Assembly (NCBI GenBank): GCA_006226555.1
Contig: SBGS01000258.1
Coordinates: 1-7,557, forward strand
Length of the DNA stretch: 7,557 nucleotides
Origin: Bacteroidota bacterium
GTDB lineage: Bacteria; Bacteroidota; Bacteroidia; Flavobacteriales_D; Crocinitomicaceae
Direction of reading: 5' to 3'
The notes beneath the pieces were generated by a model. The model searched no databases. It saw only the letters and a program-made list of their open reading frames with translations, and had not been told where the DNA came from. The position numbers and the translations under genes are program-made. Shown piece after piece: positions 1 to 6,604 of this stretch. Numbering within the stretch: position 1 is the stretch's first letter; every line of letters begins with the position of its first letter.

Positions 1-1173
1 CAGGATGTCATGTTCAATGGTGTTCGAGTTGGGCGTGGCAATGGCAATCAACCGAATAACACAGTCGTTGGGAATAATTCAATGCCACTTAACACAACCG
101 GAGATGCAAATACAGCATTTGGTGCTGGTGCGCTGAGCAAAAACAACAATGGTTCCGGAAATACGGCGATCGGTTTCTCAGCAATGCCAGAAAATACCAG
201 TGGGGGATACAATACTGCAATAGGGTCTGGAGCCATGTACTACAATACGGCAGGAAGTAATAATAGCGCTGTCGGAGGTTGGGCAATGCACTTTAGAACA
301 GATGGAACATTCAATACGGCATTTGGTCACGCTGCACTTAGAGATAATCAAGGGAATAATAACACATCCATCGGTACTGAATCCGGACTAGGTAATACTT
401 CCGGTTCTGGTAATGTATTTATCGGTTATCAAGCTGGTTCCGGAACAAACGGATCCAATACACTATACATTGCAAATTCCGGAGGGACCCCACTGATCTT
501 CGGTGATTTTTCAAGTGAGCGCGTTGGTTTGGGAACAACTTCACCCAGCTATAAGCTTGATGTTGCAGGTGACATTAACTTTTCAGGGGAAATTAGAAAG
601 AACGGAACCCCAATCACATTTGACGGTTCTGAGACAAAGGTTCAAGCCGGAACGGGCATCTCAGTGAGTGGAACGGGCACTGTATCAGATCCATATGAAG
701 TCAGTGCCAGTAAACCAAAATTTCACCTTGGACAAGACACTCTTGGAGGGATCGTGTTCTACATCTATTTGGATGCGAATGGAGATCAGCGTGGTCTCAT
801 CGTTTCAAAAACAGAAACAACAGGTAATTGGTCTGCGGTAACCGGTTATAACGGGGCTGACAGAACGTACGACGGTTCCTATAATATGCCGTTCTTAACA
901 AACAGCACTGCTAAAGACTGGGTAACAGCTAATTTTTCAAGTGATTGGTTCATTCCATCCATAGATGAACTCCTCATACTCTTCAACGCGCGTATGCATG
1001 TCAACAAAGCACTTCACATGGGCGGAAACGTTCAAATGTCCATCAACAACTCTTACTGGAGCAGTTTTGAATACGACTCAACAACAGGTATGTATCTGCA
1101 CTTCAGTAATGCTACAACAGGTACTGCAGCCAAAGCTACCGACATGCTTGTACGAGCCGTAAGAAGATTCTAA
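1..1173 (+). CDS. Repetitive surface/adhesin-like protein with DUF1566 (Lcl_C)-like C-terminus, 5'-truncated
   Basis: The frame is open from base 1 (CAG GAT GTC, then an ATG at 10), so the true start lies upstream and only the last 390 or so codons are seen. Counting from that ATG, residues 17-145 are seven to eight degenerate 17-residue units of the type NTAxGxxAM...N(T)xG, resembling the YadA-type head repeats of trimeric adhesins. Residues about 148-190 (SNTLYIAN, then VGLGTTSP.YKLDVAG) and 211-233 (VQAGTGISVSGTGTVSDPY) are linkers common in Bacteroidota surface proteins and phage tail-fibre-like proteins. Residues about 245-387 match the DUF1566/Lcl_C pattern: GGIVFY near the start, W.IPS..EL at 313-321, SYWSS at 348-352 and RAVR at 382-385. 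The role is probably exported and surface-exposed, perhaps in adhesion; this is inferred from domain type. No Por-type sorting tail is visible, and the signal peptide would be outside the window. A phage tail-fibre origin cannot be excluded. Confidence 0.85.
   Translation, partial: QDVMFNGVRVGRGNGNQPNNTVVGNNSMPLNTTGDANTAFGAGALSKNNNGSGNTAIGFSAMPENTSGGYNTAIGSGAMYYNTAGSNNSAVGGWAMHFRTDGTFNTAFGHAALRDNQGNNNTSIGTESGLGNTSGSGNVFIGYQAGSGTNGSNTLYIANSGGTPLIFGDFSSERVGLGTTSPSYKLDVAGDINFSGEIRKNGTPITFDGSETKVQAGTGISVSGTGTVSDPYEVSASKPKFHLGQDTLGGIVFYIYLDANGDQRGLIVSKTETTGNWSAVTGYNGADRTYDGSYNMPFLTNSTAKDWVTANFSSDWFIPSIDELLILFNARMHVNKALHMGGNVQMSINNSYWSSFEYDSTTGMYLHFSNATTGTAAKATDMLVRAVRRF
58..444 (+). repeat. Degenerate 51-bp (17-codon) tandem coding repeats
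   Basis: Inside the surface-protein gene, units begin with N-(T/S)-x-(F/I/V)-G at residues 17, 34, 51, 68, 85, 102, 118 and 135, counted from the ATG at 10. All full units are 17 residues long except the sixth, which is 16; the eighth is partial (NVFIGYQAG). Conservation is mainly at the protein level: the N, the hydrophobic-G pair and the A(M/L) positions persist while the DNA has diverged. This argues for an old, structurally constrained repeat such as a beta-helical or YadA-like coil, rather than a recent slippage array. Confidence 0.85.
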
Positions 1174-1239
1174 GACAGAGAAAAGAACATTTCAATGTTT
1201 GAATATTCCAGTTCCGCTTAATAACGACCTGGCTGATAA

Positions 1240-1266
1240 TTGCTCATCTTTGCTCAAAAAAAGCAA
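1240..1266 (+). promoter_or_regulatory. 10-bp-period direct repeat TTGCTCA and small hairpin before the DUF486 start
   Basis: TTGCTCA occurs at 1240-1246 and again at 1250-1256, exactly 10 bp apart, that is, on the same face of the helix. The second copy also forms TTGCT-(7 nt)-AGCAA (1250-1254 with 1262-1266), which ends on the first base of the start codon. CATCTTTG at 1245-1252 differs by one base from the Bacteroidota -7 consensus TAnnTTTG, but no matching -33 TTTG sits at the right distance. It could be an operator or a chance repeat. Confidence 0.25.
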
Positions 1267-1634
1267 TGAAGAGTGCACTGGTGATCGGCATGTTGGTTGT
1301 TTCTAATGTGTTCATGACCTTGGCTTGGTATGGACATTTGAAATTCCACGAGTGGAAATGGTTCAGCAAACTGGGTTTGTTTGCCGTCATCCTCATCAGC
1401 TGGGGAATGGCATTCTTTGAATATGCTGTGCAAGTTCCTGCAAATCGGATGGGATTCAAGGGAAATGGTGGCCCTTTTAGTTTGTTTGAGTTAAAGATCC
1501 TTCAAGAGATCATTACGCTTATTGTTTTTACACTGTTTGCAGTAATTGTTTTCAGAACGGAAACATTTAAAGTCCAATACCTCTATGCTTTTATCTGTAT
1601 CTTGTTAGCTGTGTACTTCACGTTTAAAAAATAG
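1266..1634 (+). CDS. DMT family protein, DUF486 (small four-helix membrane protein)
   Basis: This 122-residue protein matches the small DUF486/COG3169 family, whose members are usually about 110-120 residues. Four hydrophobic segments are visible at roughly residues 4-22, 36-53, 79-97 and 103-120. Family-typical signatures are AWYGHLKF (20-27), SWGMAFFEY (45-53), QVPANR (56-61) and QEIITLIVF (80-88). It is predicted to sit in the inner membrane and is related to the drug/metabolite transporter fold, but no substrate is known for this family and none can be read here. The ATG at 1266 is the only ATG in this frame after the upstream in-frame TGA at 1200-1202. The leader is A-rich, with no clear Shine-Dalgarno sequence. 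It is flanked by 92 bp upstream and 71 bp downstream and may be its own transcription unit. Confidence 0.88.
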   Translation: MKSALVIGMLVVSNVFMTLAWYGHLKFHEWKWFSKLGLFAVILISWGMAFFEYAVQVPANRMGFKGNGGPFSLFELKILQEIITLIVFTLFAVIVFRTETFKVQYLYAFICILLAVYFTFKK

Positions 1635-1705
1635 CGCTGTTAAAAAAAGTTAAGCCCGATGACGCTCCGAAAAGAATATGGCTACATTCGCTCAAAAGCG
1701 TTTAA

Positions 1706-3310
1706 ATGCGTCAGATAAAGATCAATTATATCGTATTGCTCGTGGTATTCGCCATGATCGCGCTATTCTTTATACAAGCATTTCAGACGTCGCAGCTATT
1801 TGATCGAAAATCAACAGAATTCAAAACGCGCTTTAATATCATCCTGGATCGCATTGCCTTGCAACACGAGAAAGCAGAAGATATCAGGCGATACATGCAG
1901 GTTGTTAACCGAGACTTCGATGTAAAGTACAAAGACATATTAAAGGAGGAATTCAAAAGCCTTCTTTCCGCAAAGGAATCGATCTCCATCGAAGACACCT
2001 CCATTTATGAGAATGGAAAAATGGAAAGTTATCTCGTTATTAAGGGAGAAACATTCGATTCTATTTCGGGTGTTACTGCCCAACAACGTGTGCTCGCACG
2101 CGATGTAAGACAGTTGCGTGATCTGTTCAAAAGAAAATCAAACAGCAGTGTTCCTCAGGATTCGATCAAGCTAGCTGTTCAATTGGATCAACGCGTCATT
2201 CAGCAGATCTTTAAGAAAGCACGTTTTGTAAATGAAATGATGCTTGATGCCTTTAGGAGTAACATCTATGAAGAGCCTTCAAAGCGCATTGATATTGCTT
2301 TCCTGGATTCCGTGCTGCTCACCGAAATGAGCACGGAGAAACTTCCTTCGGAATTTACGTTTCTGATACTCAATGAAGATGGCGACCGAATTCATTTCGA
2401 CAAAGCACCCGGCCATTATAAAGAAGATCAGGATACAACACAGGCATTTAAAGCCAAATTATTTCCATCGAATTCACTGGATGAAGACTTGTATATCAGT
2501 ATTCAGTTCCCTAAGCAGAACCAATTTGTCCTGATGGAAATGTGGGCTCCGTTAACGGTAAATCTGGCTTTGATGCTGATCATCGTGATTGCGATGACCA
2601 TGATGTTCAGAACGATCTTGACACAGCGAAAGTTGTCTGAACTAAAAAATGACTTCATTTCAAACATGACGCATGAGTTCAAAACTCCGATCTCTACCAT
2701 ATCGCTGGCTTGTGAGGCAATGGTAGATAGCGATATGGGAGCAAAACATGAAGCTTCTCCCTACATCAAGATCATACACGACGAAAATCAGCGTCTCATG
2801 AGACTTGTAGAACGCATTTTGCAAAGTGCTACGCTAGATAAAGGAGAATTGAAGTTAACGAAGGAGCAGATCAATTTAAATGAGCTGATCCACGAGGTGG
2901 TCGATACTGCTCAGCTCAGAATGAAAAAGAAAAACGCTCATATCGAAGTAGACCTGCCTTCAAGCTTTGTACAGATCGAAGCAGATCGTTTCCATCTCAC
3001 GAACTTATTATCCAACTTATTAGATAATGCCATCAAGTATTCTGATAAGGAACCGGAGATCAAGATCAGCCTGAGCACAGAAGGAAAAAGAGTTCATTTG
3101 AGCGTTTCTGATAACGGTATAGGAATAAAAAAAGAGCACCTCTCCAAAATATTTGACAAACTCTATCGTATACCTACAGGTAACGTACACAATGTAAAAG
3201 GGTTTGGACTTGGATTAAGTTACGTAAAAGCTGTTGCAGAATTACACGGATGGAATATCAGGGTAAGGAGTAAGTATGGAAGCGGAACGACATTTACATT
3301 GGAAATTTAA
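1706..3310 (+). CDS. rprX: Sensor histidine kinase, RprX-like
   Basis: This 534-residue inner-membrane sensor kinase is the partner of the response regulator that begins 17 bp after its stop. TM1 is at about residues 7-26 and TM2 at about 281-302, enclosing an extracytoplasmic region of about 250 residues with no PAS, Cache or other domain that I recognise. The H-box NMTHEFKTP lies about 20 residues after TM2 and carries the phosphoacceptor His323; the gap leaves no room for a HAMP linker. The HATPase domain has the N-box (N437, N441 in LLSNLLDNAIKYS), the G1 box DNGIGI (469-474), an F-box region (KIFDKLYRIP, 481-490) and the G2 box GFGLGLS (499-505), so all catalytic boxes are intact. Overall layout and the NDFISNMTHEFKTPISTISLA-type H-box resemble RprX of Bacteroides. 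The signal sensed is unknown. The symbol is by similarity from memory and less certain than the kinase call. Confidence 0.9.
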   Translation: MRQIKINYIVLLVVFAMIALFFIQAFQTSQLFDRKSTEFKTRFNIILDRIALQHEKAEDIRRYMQVVNRDFDVKYKDILKEEFKSLLSAKESISIEDTSIYENGKMESYLVIKGETFDSISGVTAQQRVLARDVRQLRDLFKRKSNSSVPQDSIKLAVQLDQRVIQQIFKKARFVNEMMLDAFRSNIYEEPSKRIDIAFLDSVLLTEMSTEKLPSEFTFLILNEDGDRIHFDKAPGHYKEDQDTTQAFKAKLFPSNSLDEDLYISIQFPKQNQFVLMEMWAPLTVNLALMLIIVIAMTMMFRTILTQRKLSELKNDFISNMTHEFKTPISTISLACEAMVDSDMGAKHEASPYIKIIHDENQRLMRLVERILQSATLDKGELKLTKEQINLNELIHEVVDTAQLRMKKKNAHIEVDLPSSFVQIEADRFHLTNLLSNLLDNAIKYSDKEPEIKISLSTEGKRVHLSVSDNGIGIKKEHLSKIFDKLYRIPTGNVHNVKGFGLGLSYVKAVAELHGWNIRVRSKYGSGTTFTLEI

Positions 3311-3327
3311 ACTGAAAAGCAAGACTT

Positions 3328-4017
3328 ATGAATAAGGGTATCCGATTACTGGTTGCTGAAGATGATGAGAATCTGGGTCAATTATTGGCCACATTTCTGC
3401 GTTCAAAGCATTACGAAGTTGAACTCGCAGAAGATGGTAAGATTGCGCTGAATAAATTCAGAAATGGTAAATACGACTTTTGCATCTTTGATGTCATGAT
3501 GCCTGAATTGGATGGATTCAGTCTGGCAAAAGAAGTGCGTGAGATCGATAAGCAAATTCCAATTCTTTTCCTTACCGCAAAGGACATGAAGGATGACAAG
3601 CTCAAAGGTTTTGAACTCGGTGCGGATGATTACCTCACCAAGCCCTTTATCATGGATGAGCTGATCGCCAGAATTGAGGCGATCCTTCGCAGAGCAAAAG
3701 TAGAAGGTTCATCAAACGATGGAGAATTCATGATCGGAAAGTTGCGCTATCAACCTGAGCTCCGATTATTACATACAGACAGTGAGGTTAAAAAACTTAC
3801 GACCAAAGAAAATCAGCTGCTACAGTTACTCGTAAAGAACCAAAATGAGGTCTTAGATCGTCAGGCTACACTTCGCGCTGTATGGGGAGATGACAACTAC
3901 TTCAATGGAAGAAGTATGGATGTATACATTGCTAAACTTCGTAAAATGCTCAAGGATGACGAGCGCATTGAAATCATGAATGTTCACGGTAAAGGTTTTA
4001 AACTGATCGTGAAGTAA
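3328..4017 (+). CDS. rprY: Response regulator, OmpR/PhoB family, RprY-like
   Basis: This is a 229-residue DNA-binding response regulator. The receiver domain (about 5-120) has the acidic pair D12/D13, the phosphoacceptor D55 in FDVMMPELDGF, T83 in FLTAKD, and K105 in DYLTKPF, so it should be phosphorylatable. The C-terminal winged helix (about 132-228) shows LTTKENQLLQLL at the start of the helical core, then the recognition-helix region NGRSMDVYIAKLRKMLKDD (193-211) and the wing IMNVHGKGFKLI. The CEDDENLG-like start, the GADDYLTKPF stretch and the Y.(N)GRSMDVYI.KLRK..KDD segment closely resemble Bacteroides RprY. It is almost certainly co-transcribed with the kinase gene (17-bp gap). Its targets are unknown, but tandem 10-bp repeats immediately downstream of the gene are candidate binding sites. 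Confidence 0.93.
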   Translation: MNKGIRLLVAEDDENLGQLLATFLRSKHYEVELAEDGKIALNKFRNGKYDFCIFDVMMPELDGFSLAKEVREIDKQIPILFLTAKDMKDDKLKGFELGADDYLTKPFIMDELIARIEAILRRAKVEGSSNDGEFMIGKLRYQPELRLLHTDSEVKKLTTKENQLLQLLVKNQNEVLDRQATLRAVWGDDNYFNGRSMDVYIAKLRKMLKDDERIEIMNVHGKGFKLIVK

Positions 4018-4021
4018 AAAG

Positions 4022-4080
4022 GTGCTAAGTTTTGCTAATTTTACCCCTTCAAACGGTAGGTAAAATCCGTTAGCACTAAC
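4022..4080. repeat. Nested and alternative inverted repeats between rprY and wzx
   Basis: Several pairings share bases. TGCTAA (4033-4038) pairs with TTAGCA (4070-4075) and continues as TTTTACC (4039-4045) with GGTAAAA (4059-4065). This gives 13 bp with a 4-nt bulge (TCCG) and a 13-nt loop. GTGCTAA (4022-4028) can pair with TTAGCAC (4070-4076) instead. A competing hairpin is AACGG (4052-4056) with CCGTT (4067-4071). GTTAG-CA-CTAAC (4069-4080) is a compact palindrome. There is no T-run afterwards, so this is not a standard intrinsic terminator. It could be an operator cluster, a leader structure for the flippase mRNA, or a U-less terminator. Confidence 0.6.
4023..4042 (+). promoter_or_regulatory. 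Candidate OmpR-family operator: tandem 10-bp repeat
   Basis: TGCTAAGTTT (4023-4032) is followed directly by TGCTAATTTT (4033-4042), matching at 9 of 10 positions. OmpR/PhoB-class regulators typically bind two direct half-sites with 10-11 bp spacing, and the gene for such a regulator ends 5 bp upstream. The next gene, the flippase, starts 42 bp downstream. TAATTTTA (4036-4043) also resembles the Bacteroidota -7 element TAnnTTTG with one mismatch, though no convincing -33 element is seen. Binding by RprY is inference only. Confidence 0.4.
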
Positions 4081-4084
4081 CTTA

Positions 4085-5524
4085 ATGCAAAGAAAATTTA
4101 TTTCAAATCTGGCCTTGATGATGGTACTGAACCTCATCGTAAAGCCTGTTGCAATTTTCGGTATAGATGCAACTGTACAAAACCGCGTTGGTGCTGAAGA
4201 TTACGGGATCTATTTTTCGCTTCTGAACTTTTCTTTGCTCTTCAATATCCTACTTGACCTGGGGATCAATAATTTCACAACCAAACACATTGCGCAGTAT
4301 CCTGCTATTGCAACAAAGTATCTCGGAAAAGTAATCAGTATACGATTCGCTCTCCTCCTATTTTATGCAGTTTTCAGTTACTCTATCGCTTTTATCCTTG
4401 GTTGGAATAGCTACGAACTTTATTTACTTGGGATATTGCTATTGAACCAGTTTTTGGTAACGATGATCGCCTTTGCCAGAAGTCATTTCGGGGGCTACCT
4501 GATGTTCAAGATAGATGCCTTCGTCAGTGTTCTGGACAGACTCCTGCTGATCATTATATGCGGGTATCTACTGTTTATTCCCAATTCACTCGGTACGTTT
4601 GACATTGAATGGTTCATTTGGGTTCAAACCATTTGTTACGCGATCACTTTAGTGGTGAGTATACTATTGTTATACAAGCGCATTCGTTTACCGAAAATAA
4701 CATACCAGCATTCGTTTACCATGTCCATACTCAGGAAAAGTTTGCCCTATGCGCTACTCATCCTGTTAATGACTGTATATACGAGAACGGATTCTATCAT
4801 GATCGAACGCATACATGAAAATGGAGCAAGTGAATCCGGGTACTACGCCCAGGGATTTCGTTTGCTCAACGCACTTTTCATGTTTGCCATGTTGTTTTCA
4901 AATCTGCTCTTTCCTTTATTCTCCTCTATGTTAGGTAAAGCGCAAGATGTTCGCCCGCTGTTTCTTTCCTCCACAAAACTGCTTATGGGAGGGTCTATCC
5001 TGATTGGAATCCTGTGTTATTTCAATGGCGAGTACATCCTAAATTTGATCTACAAGAGTGATACGATGGAAGCTGCACGTTCATTTAAATGGATCCTACT
5101 CAGCTTTATTGGAATGTCGGGGATCATTCTTTTCGGAACTTACCTTACGGCAAAAGGTGATCTTCGTTATTTAAATATTACCTCCTTCGCAGGAATAGCG
5201 GTCAATTTCGGATTGAATTACACGCTTATCCCTGAATATGGTGCAGAAGGAGCTGCTATCGCAACAGTAGTTACGCAATCTTTGATCGCTTTACTACAGC
5301 TCATCAGATGTATTCAGGTAATGCCACTCCAACTATCACTACCGGAAATAAGCAAATACGTAATTTTTACCGGAATTATTGGTCTGTTATTCTGGTATTT
5401 CAGAATTGAGAACCTATGGGAATTGGTCGCCCTAACGACGTCAGGACTACTCTTTATGGCAGTCCTCGGGTTTATTCCGGTACGTTCATTCATTTCTATG
5501 ATTACAAATCGGCAGAATAATTAG
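4085..5524 (+). CDS. Polysaccharide flippase, Wzx-like (MOP superfamily)
   Basis: This 479-residue, very hydrophobic protein has about 12-14 membrane segments, the usual size and layout of Wzx/RfbX-type lipid-linked oligosaccharide flippases. Family-like features are the N-terminal VGAEDYGIYFSLLNFS segment (35-50) leading into ILLDLGINNF, the TRTDSIMI stretch (233-240) with charged residues in a membrane helix, SGYYAQGFRLLN (251-262), and the NFGLNYTLIPEYGAEGAA region (374-391) typical of the C-terminal half. It is expected to move undecaprenyl-linked repeat units across the inner membrane. The Wzz-like and Wzy-like genes that follow support this. The ATG at 4085 sits right after a set of inverted repeats and has no clear Shine-Dalgarno sequence. 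The substrate cannot be inferred. A specific symbol is withheld, because Wzx orthology cannot be settled by eye. Confidence 0.88.
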   Translation: MQRKFISNLALMMVLNLIVKPVAIFGIDATVQNRVGAEDYGIYFSLLNFSLLFNILLDLGINNFTTKHIAQYPAIATKYLGKVISIRFALLLFYAVFSYSIAFILGWNSYELYLLGILLLNQFLVTMIAFARSHFGGYLMFKIDAFVSVLDRLLLIIICGYLLFIPNSLGTFDIEWFIWVQTICYAITLVVSILLLYKRIRLPKITYQHSFTMSILRKSLPYALLILLMTVYTRTDSIMIERIHENGASESGYYAQGFRLLNALFMFAMLFSNLLFPLFSSMLGKAQDVRPLFLSSTKLLMGGSILIGILCYFNGEYILNLIYKSDTMEAARSFKWILLSFIGMSGIILFGTYLTAKGDLRYLNITSFAGIAVNFGLNYTLIPEYGAEGAAIATVVTQSLIALLQLIRCIQVMPLQLSLPEISKYVIFTGIIGLLFWYFRIENLWELVALTTSGLLFMAVLGFIPVRSFISMITNRQNN

Positions 5525-5605
5525 GTCGTAGCATAATAAAATGCCCGAAGTTCAGTTAGTAGATAGGCACAGAAACCTTAAATTCGCTACTTAAAATTTG
5601 AAAAC

Positions 5606-6604
5606 ATGGGTACTGAAGTAAACGAATTCGAGCAATCGAGAGATAACTTACTCCTTTTTGTCTGGAAGAAAAGATTACCGATCATTATCATTACCCTGGC
5701 AGGTTCGGTAGTAGCCTTGATCGTCTCATTGATACTCACTCCTCAGTTTCGCTCTACCGCGATCGTTTTCCCTGCTGCAACCAGTACAGTTTCCTTCTCA
5801 GAGCAGCGTAATGCGAAAGCATCCTCTATGGACTTTGGAGAAGAAGAGCAAGCTGAACAGCTGATCCAGATCCTGCAATCATCCCGTATCCGAAATCGCG
5901 TGGTTGAAAAATTTGACCTCATGAACCACTATGAGATCGAACAGGATGATCCGAATAAATACTATAAACTTGGCAAAGCATACGAGAATCACATCAGTTA
6001 CAGAAGAACCCGCTATGGTTCTATCGAAATTGAAGTTTTGGATGAGGATGCCGAGTTAGCTGCGACTATTGCCAACAAGATCGTTGATCTGATCGATACC
6101 GTTAAGAACGAAATGGTACAGGAAAGAACAGCACCTGCTTTCGATATTAGTAAGCGTAAAAGGGAAATGCTCCAAAATGAGATCAACTCCATCCTCGCTG
6201 AAATGGATAGTCTTTCAAAAATGGGAGTTGTTTCGATCGAAGGGCGCGCCAACTTATTCTCTGCTTACAACGAATCAAAAAATCCGGCAGATAGAACATT
6301 CTTTAAACAGCAGATCGATGTAAATCAGGAACATGGTGCACGATTCGACGGACTAGAAAACCTTCGAGACGAGAAGATCGTTAAGCTTACGAAATTTGAG
6401 GATGCCTATGAGCAGGCAGAATCTGATGCGAATACGATCTTCAATCACAAGTTCGTTGTAGAACCTGCTGTCGTTGCCGATAAGAAATTCAAACCTAAAA
6501 GACTGATCATTGTGATCCTGGCGGGCTTAGGATCTTTGGTCTTTGCGATCTTCTTACTTCTCATTCGCGAAAGAATCTCTGAACTGCGTAAAGCAGCGGA
6601 ATGA
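5606..6604 (+). CDS. Chain-length determinant / polysaccharide co-polymerase (Wzz-like)
   Basis: This 332-residue inner-membrane protein has the two-helix Wzz layout: a short cytoplasmic N-terminus, TM1 at about 25-44, a large periplasmic domain with long helical, coiled-coil-like stretches (about 180-280), and TM2 at about 299-320. The segment PQFRSTAIVFP just after TM1 and the proline-containing EPAVVADKKFKPKRL just before TM2 (P287, P297) are typical of the family. It ends 12 residues after TM2, with no Walker-type BY-kinase domain, so any partner tyrosine kinase would be a separate protein. It probably controls the length of the polymer made by the downstream Wzy-like protein. It lies 81 bp after the flippase gene, and its stop codon overlaps the next start (ATGA). 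The ATG at 5606 follows an A/T-rich leader without a strong ribosome-binding site. Confidence 0.87.
   Translation: MGTEVNEFEQSRDNLLLFVWKKRLPIIIITLAGSVVALIVSLILTPQFRSTAIVFPAATSTVSFSEQRNAKASSMDFGEEEQAEQLIQILQSSRIRNRVVEKFDLMNHYEIEQDDPNKYYKLGKAYENHISYRRTRYGSIEIEVLDEDAELAATIANKIVDLIDTVKNEMVQERTAPAFDISKRKREMLQNEINSILAEMDSLSKMGVVSIEGRANLFSAYNESKNPADRTFFKQQIDVNQEHGARFDGLENLRDEKIVKLTKFEDAYEQAESDANTIFNHKFVVEPAVVADKKFKPKRLIIVILAGLGSLVFAIFLLLIRERISELRKAAE

Noticed and set aside
48..286. Two minus-strand open frames opposite the 17-residue repeats
   Set aside because: They are antisense shadows of a strongly supported repeat-coding gene, and their products look like reverse readings of the repeats with no domain.
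58..444. Regularly spaced 51-bp repeats as a possible CRISPR array
   Set aside because: The units are degenerate, contiguous and in frame, with no identical repeats or unique spacers; they are coding repeats.
1185..1200. AACAT-TTCA-ATGTT hairpin after the surface-protein gene as a terminator
   Set aside because: The stem is only 5 bp, A/T-rich and not followed by a T-run, so the support is too weak for a terminator call.
3853..4137. Minus-strand 94-codon open frame across the rprY-wzx gap
   Set aside because: It is antisense to conserved regulator and flippase coding sequence, and its composition fits a shadow frame.
4609..4818. Plus-strand 69-codon open frame inside the flippase gene
   Set aside because: It is out of frame with a well-supported membrane protein, has no recognisable domain and no independent start signal.
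5525..5605. Gap between the flippase and Wzz-like genes searched for a promoter
   Set aside because: TTAAAATTTG near 5591-5600 only loosely resembles the Bacteroidota -7 element, with one extra base and no -33 element; small inverted pairs (GCAT/ATGC, GTAGC/GCTAC) are too short to mean much.
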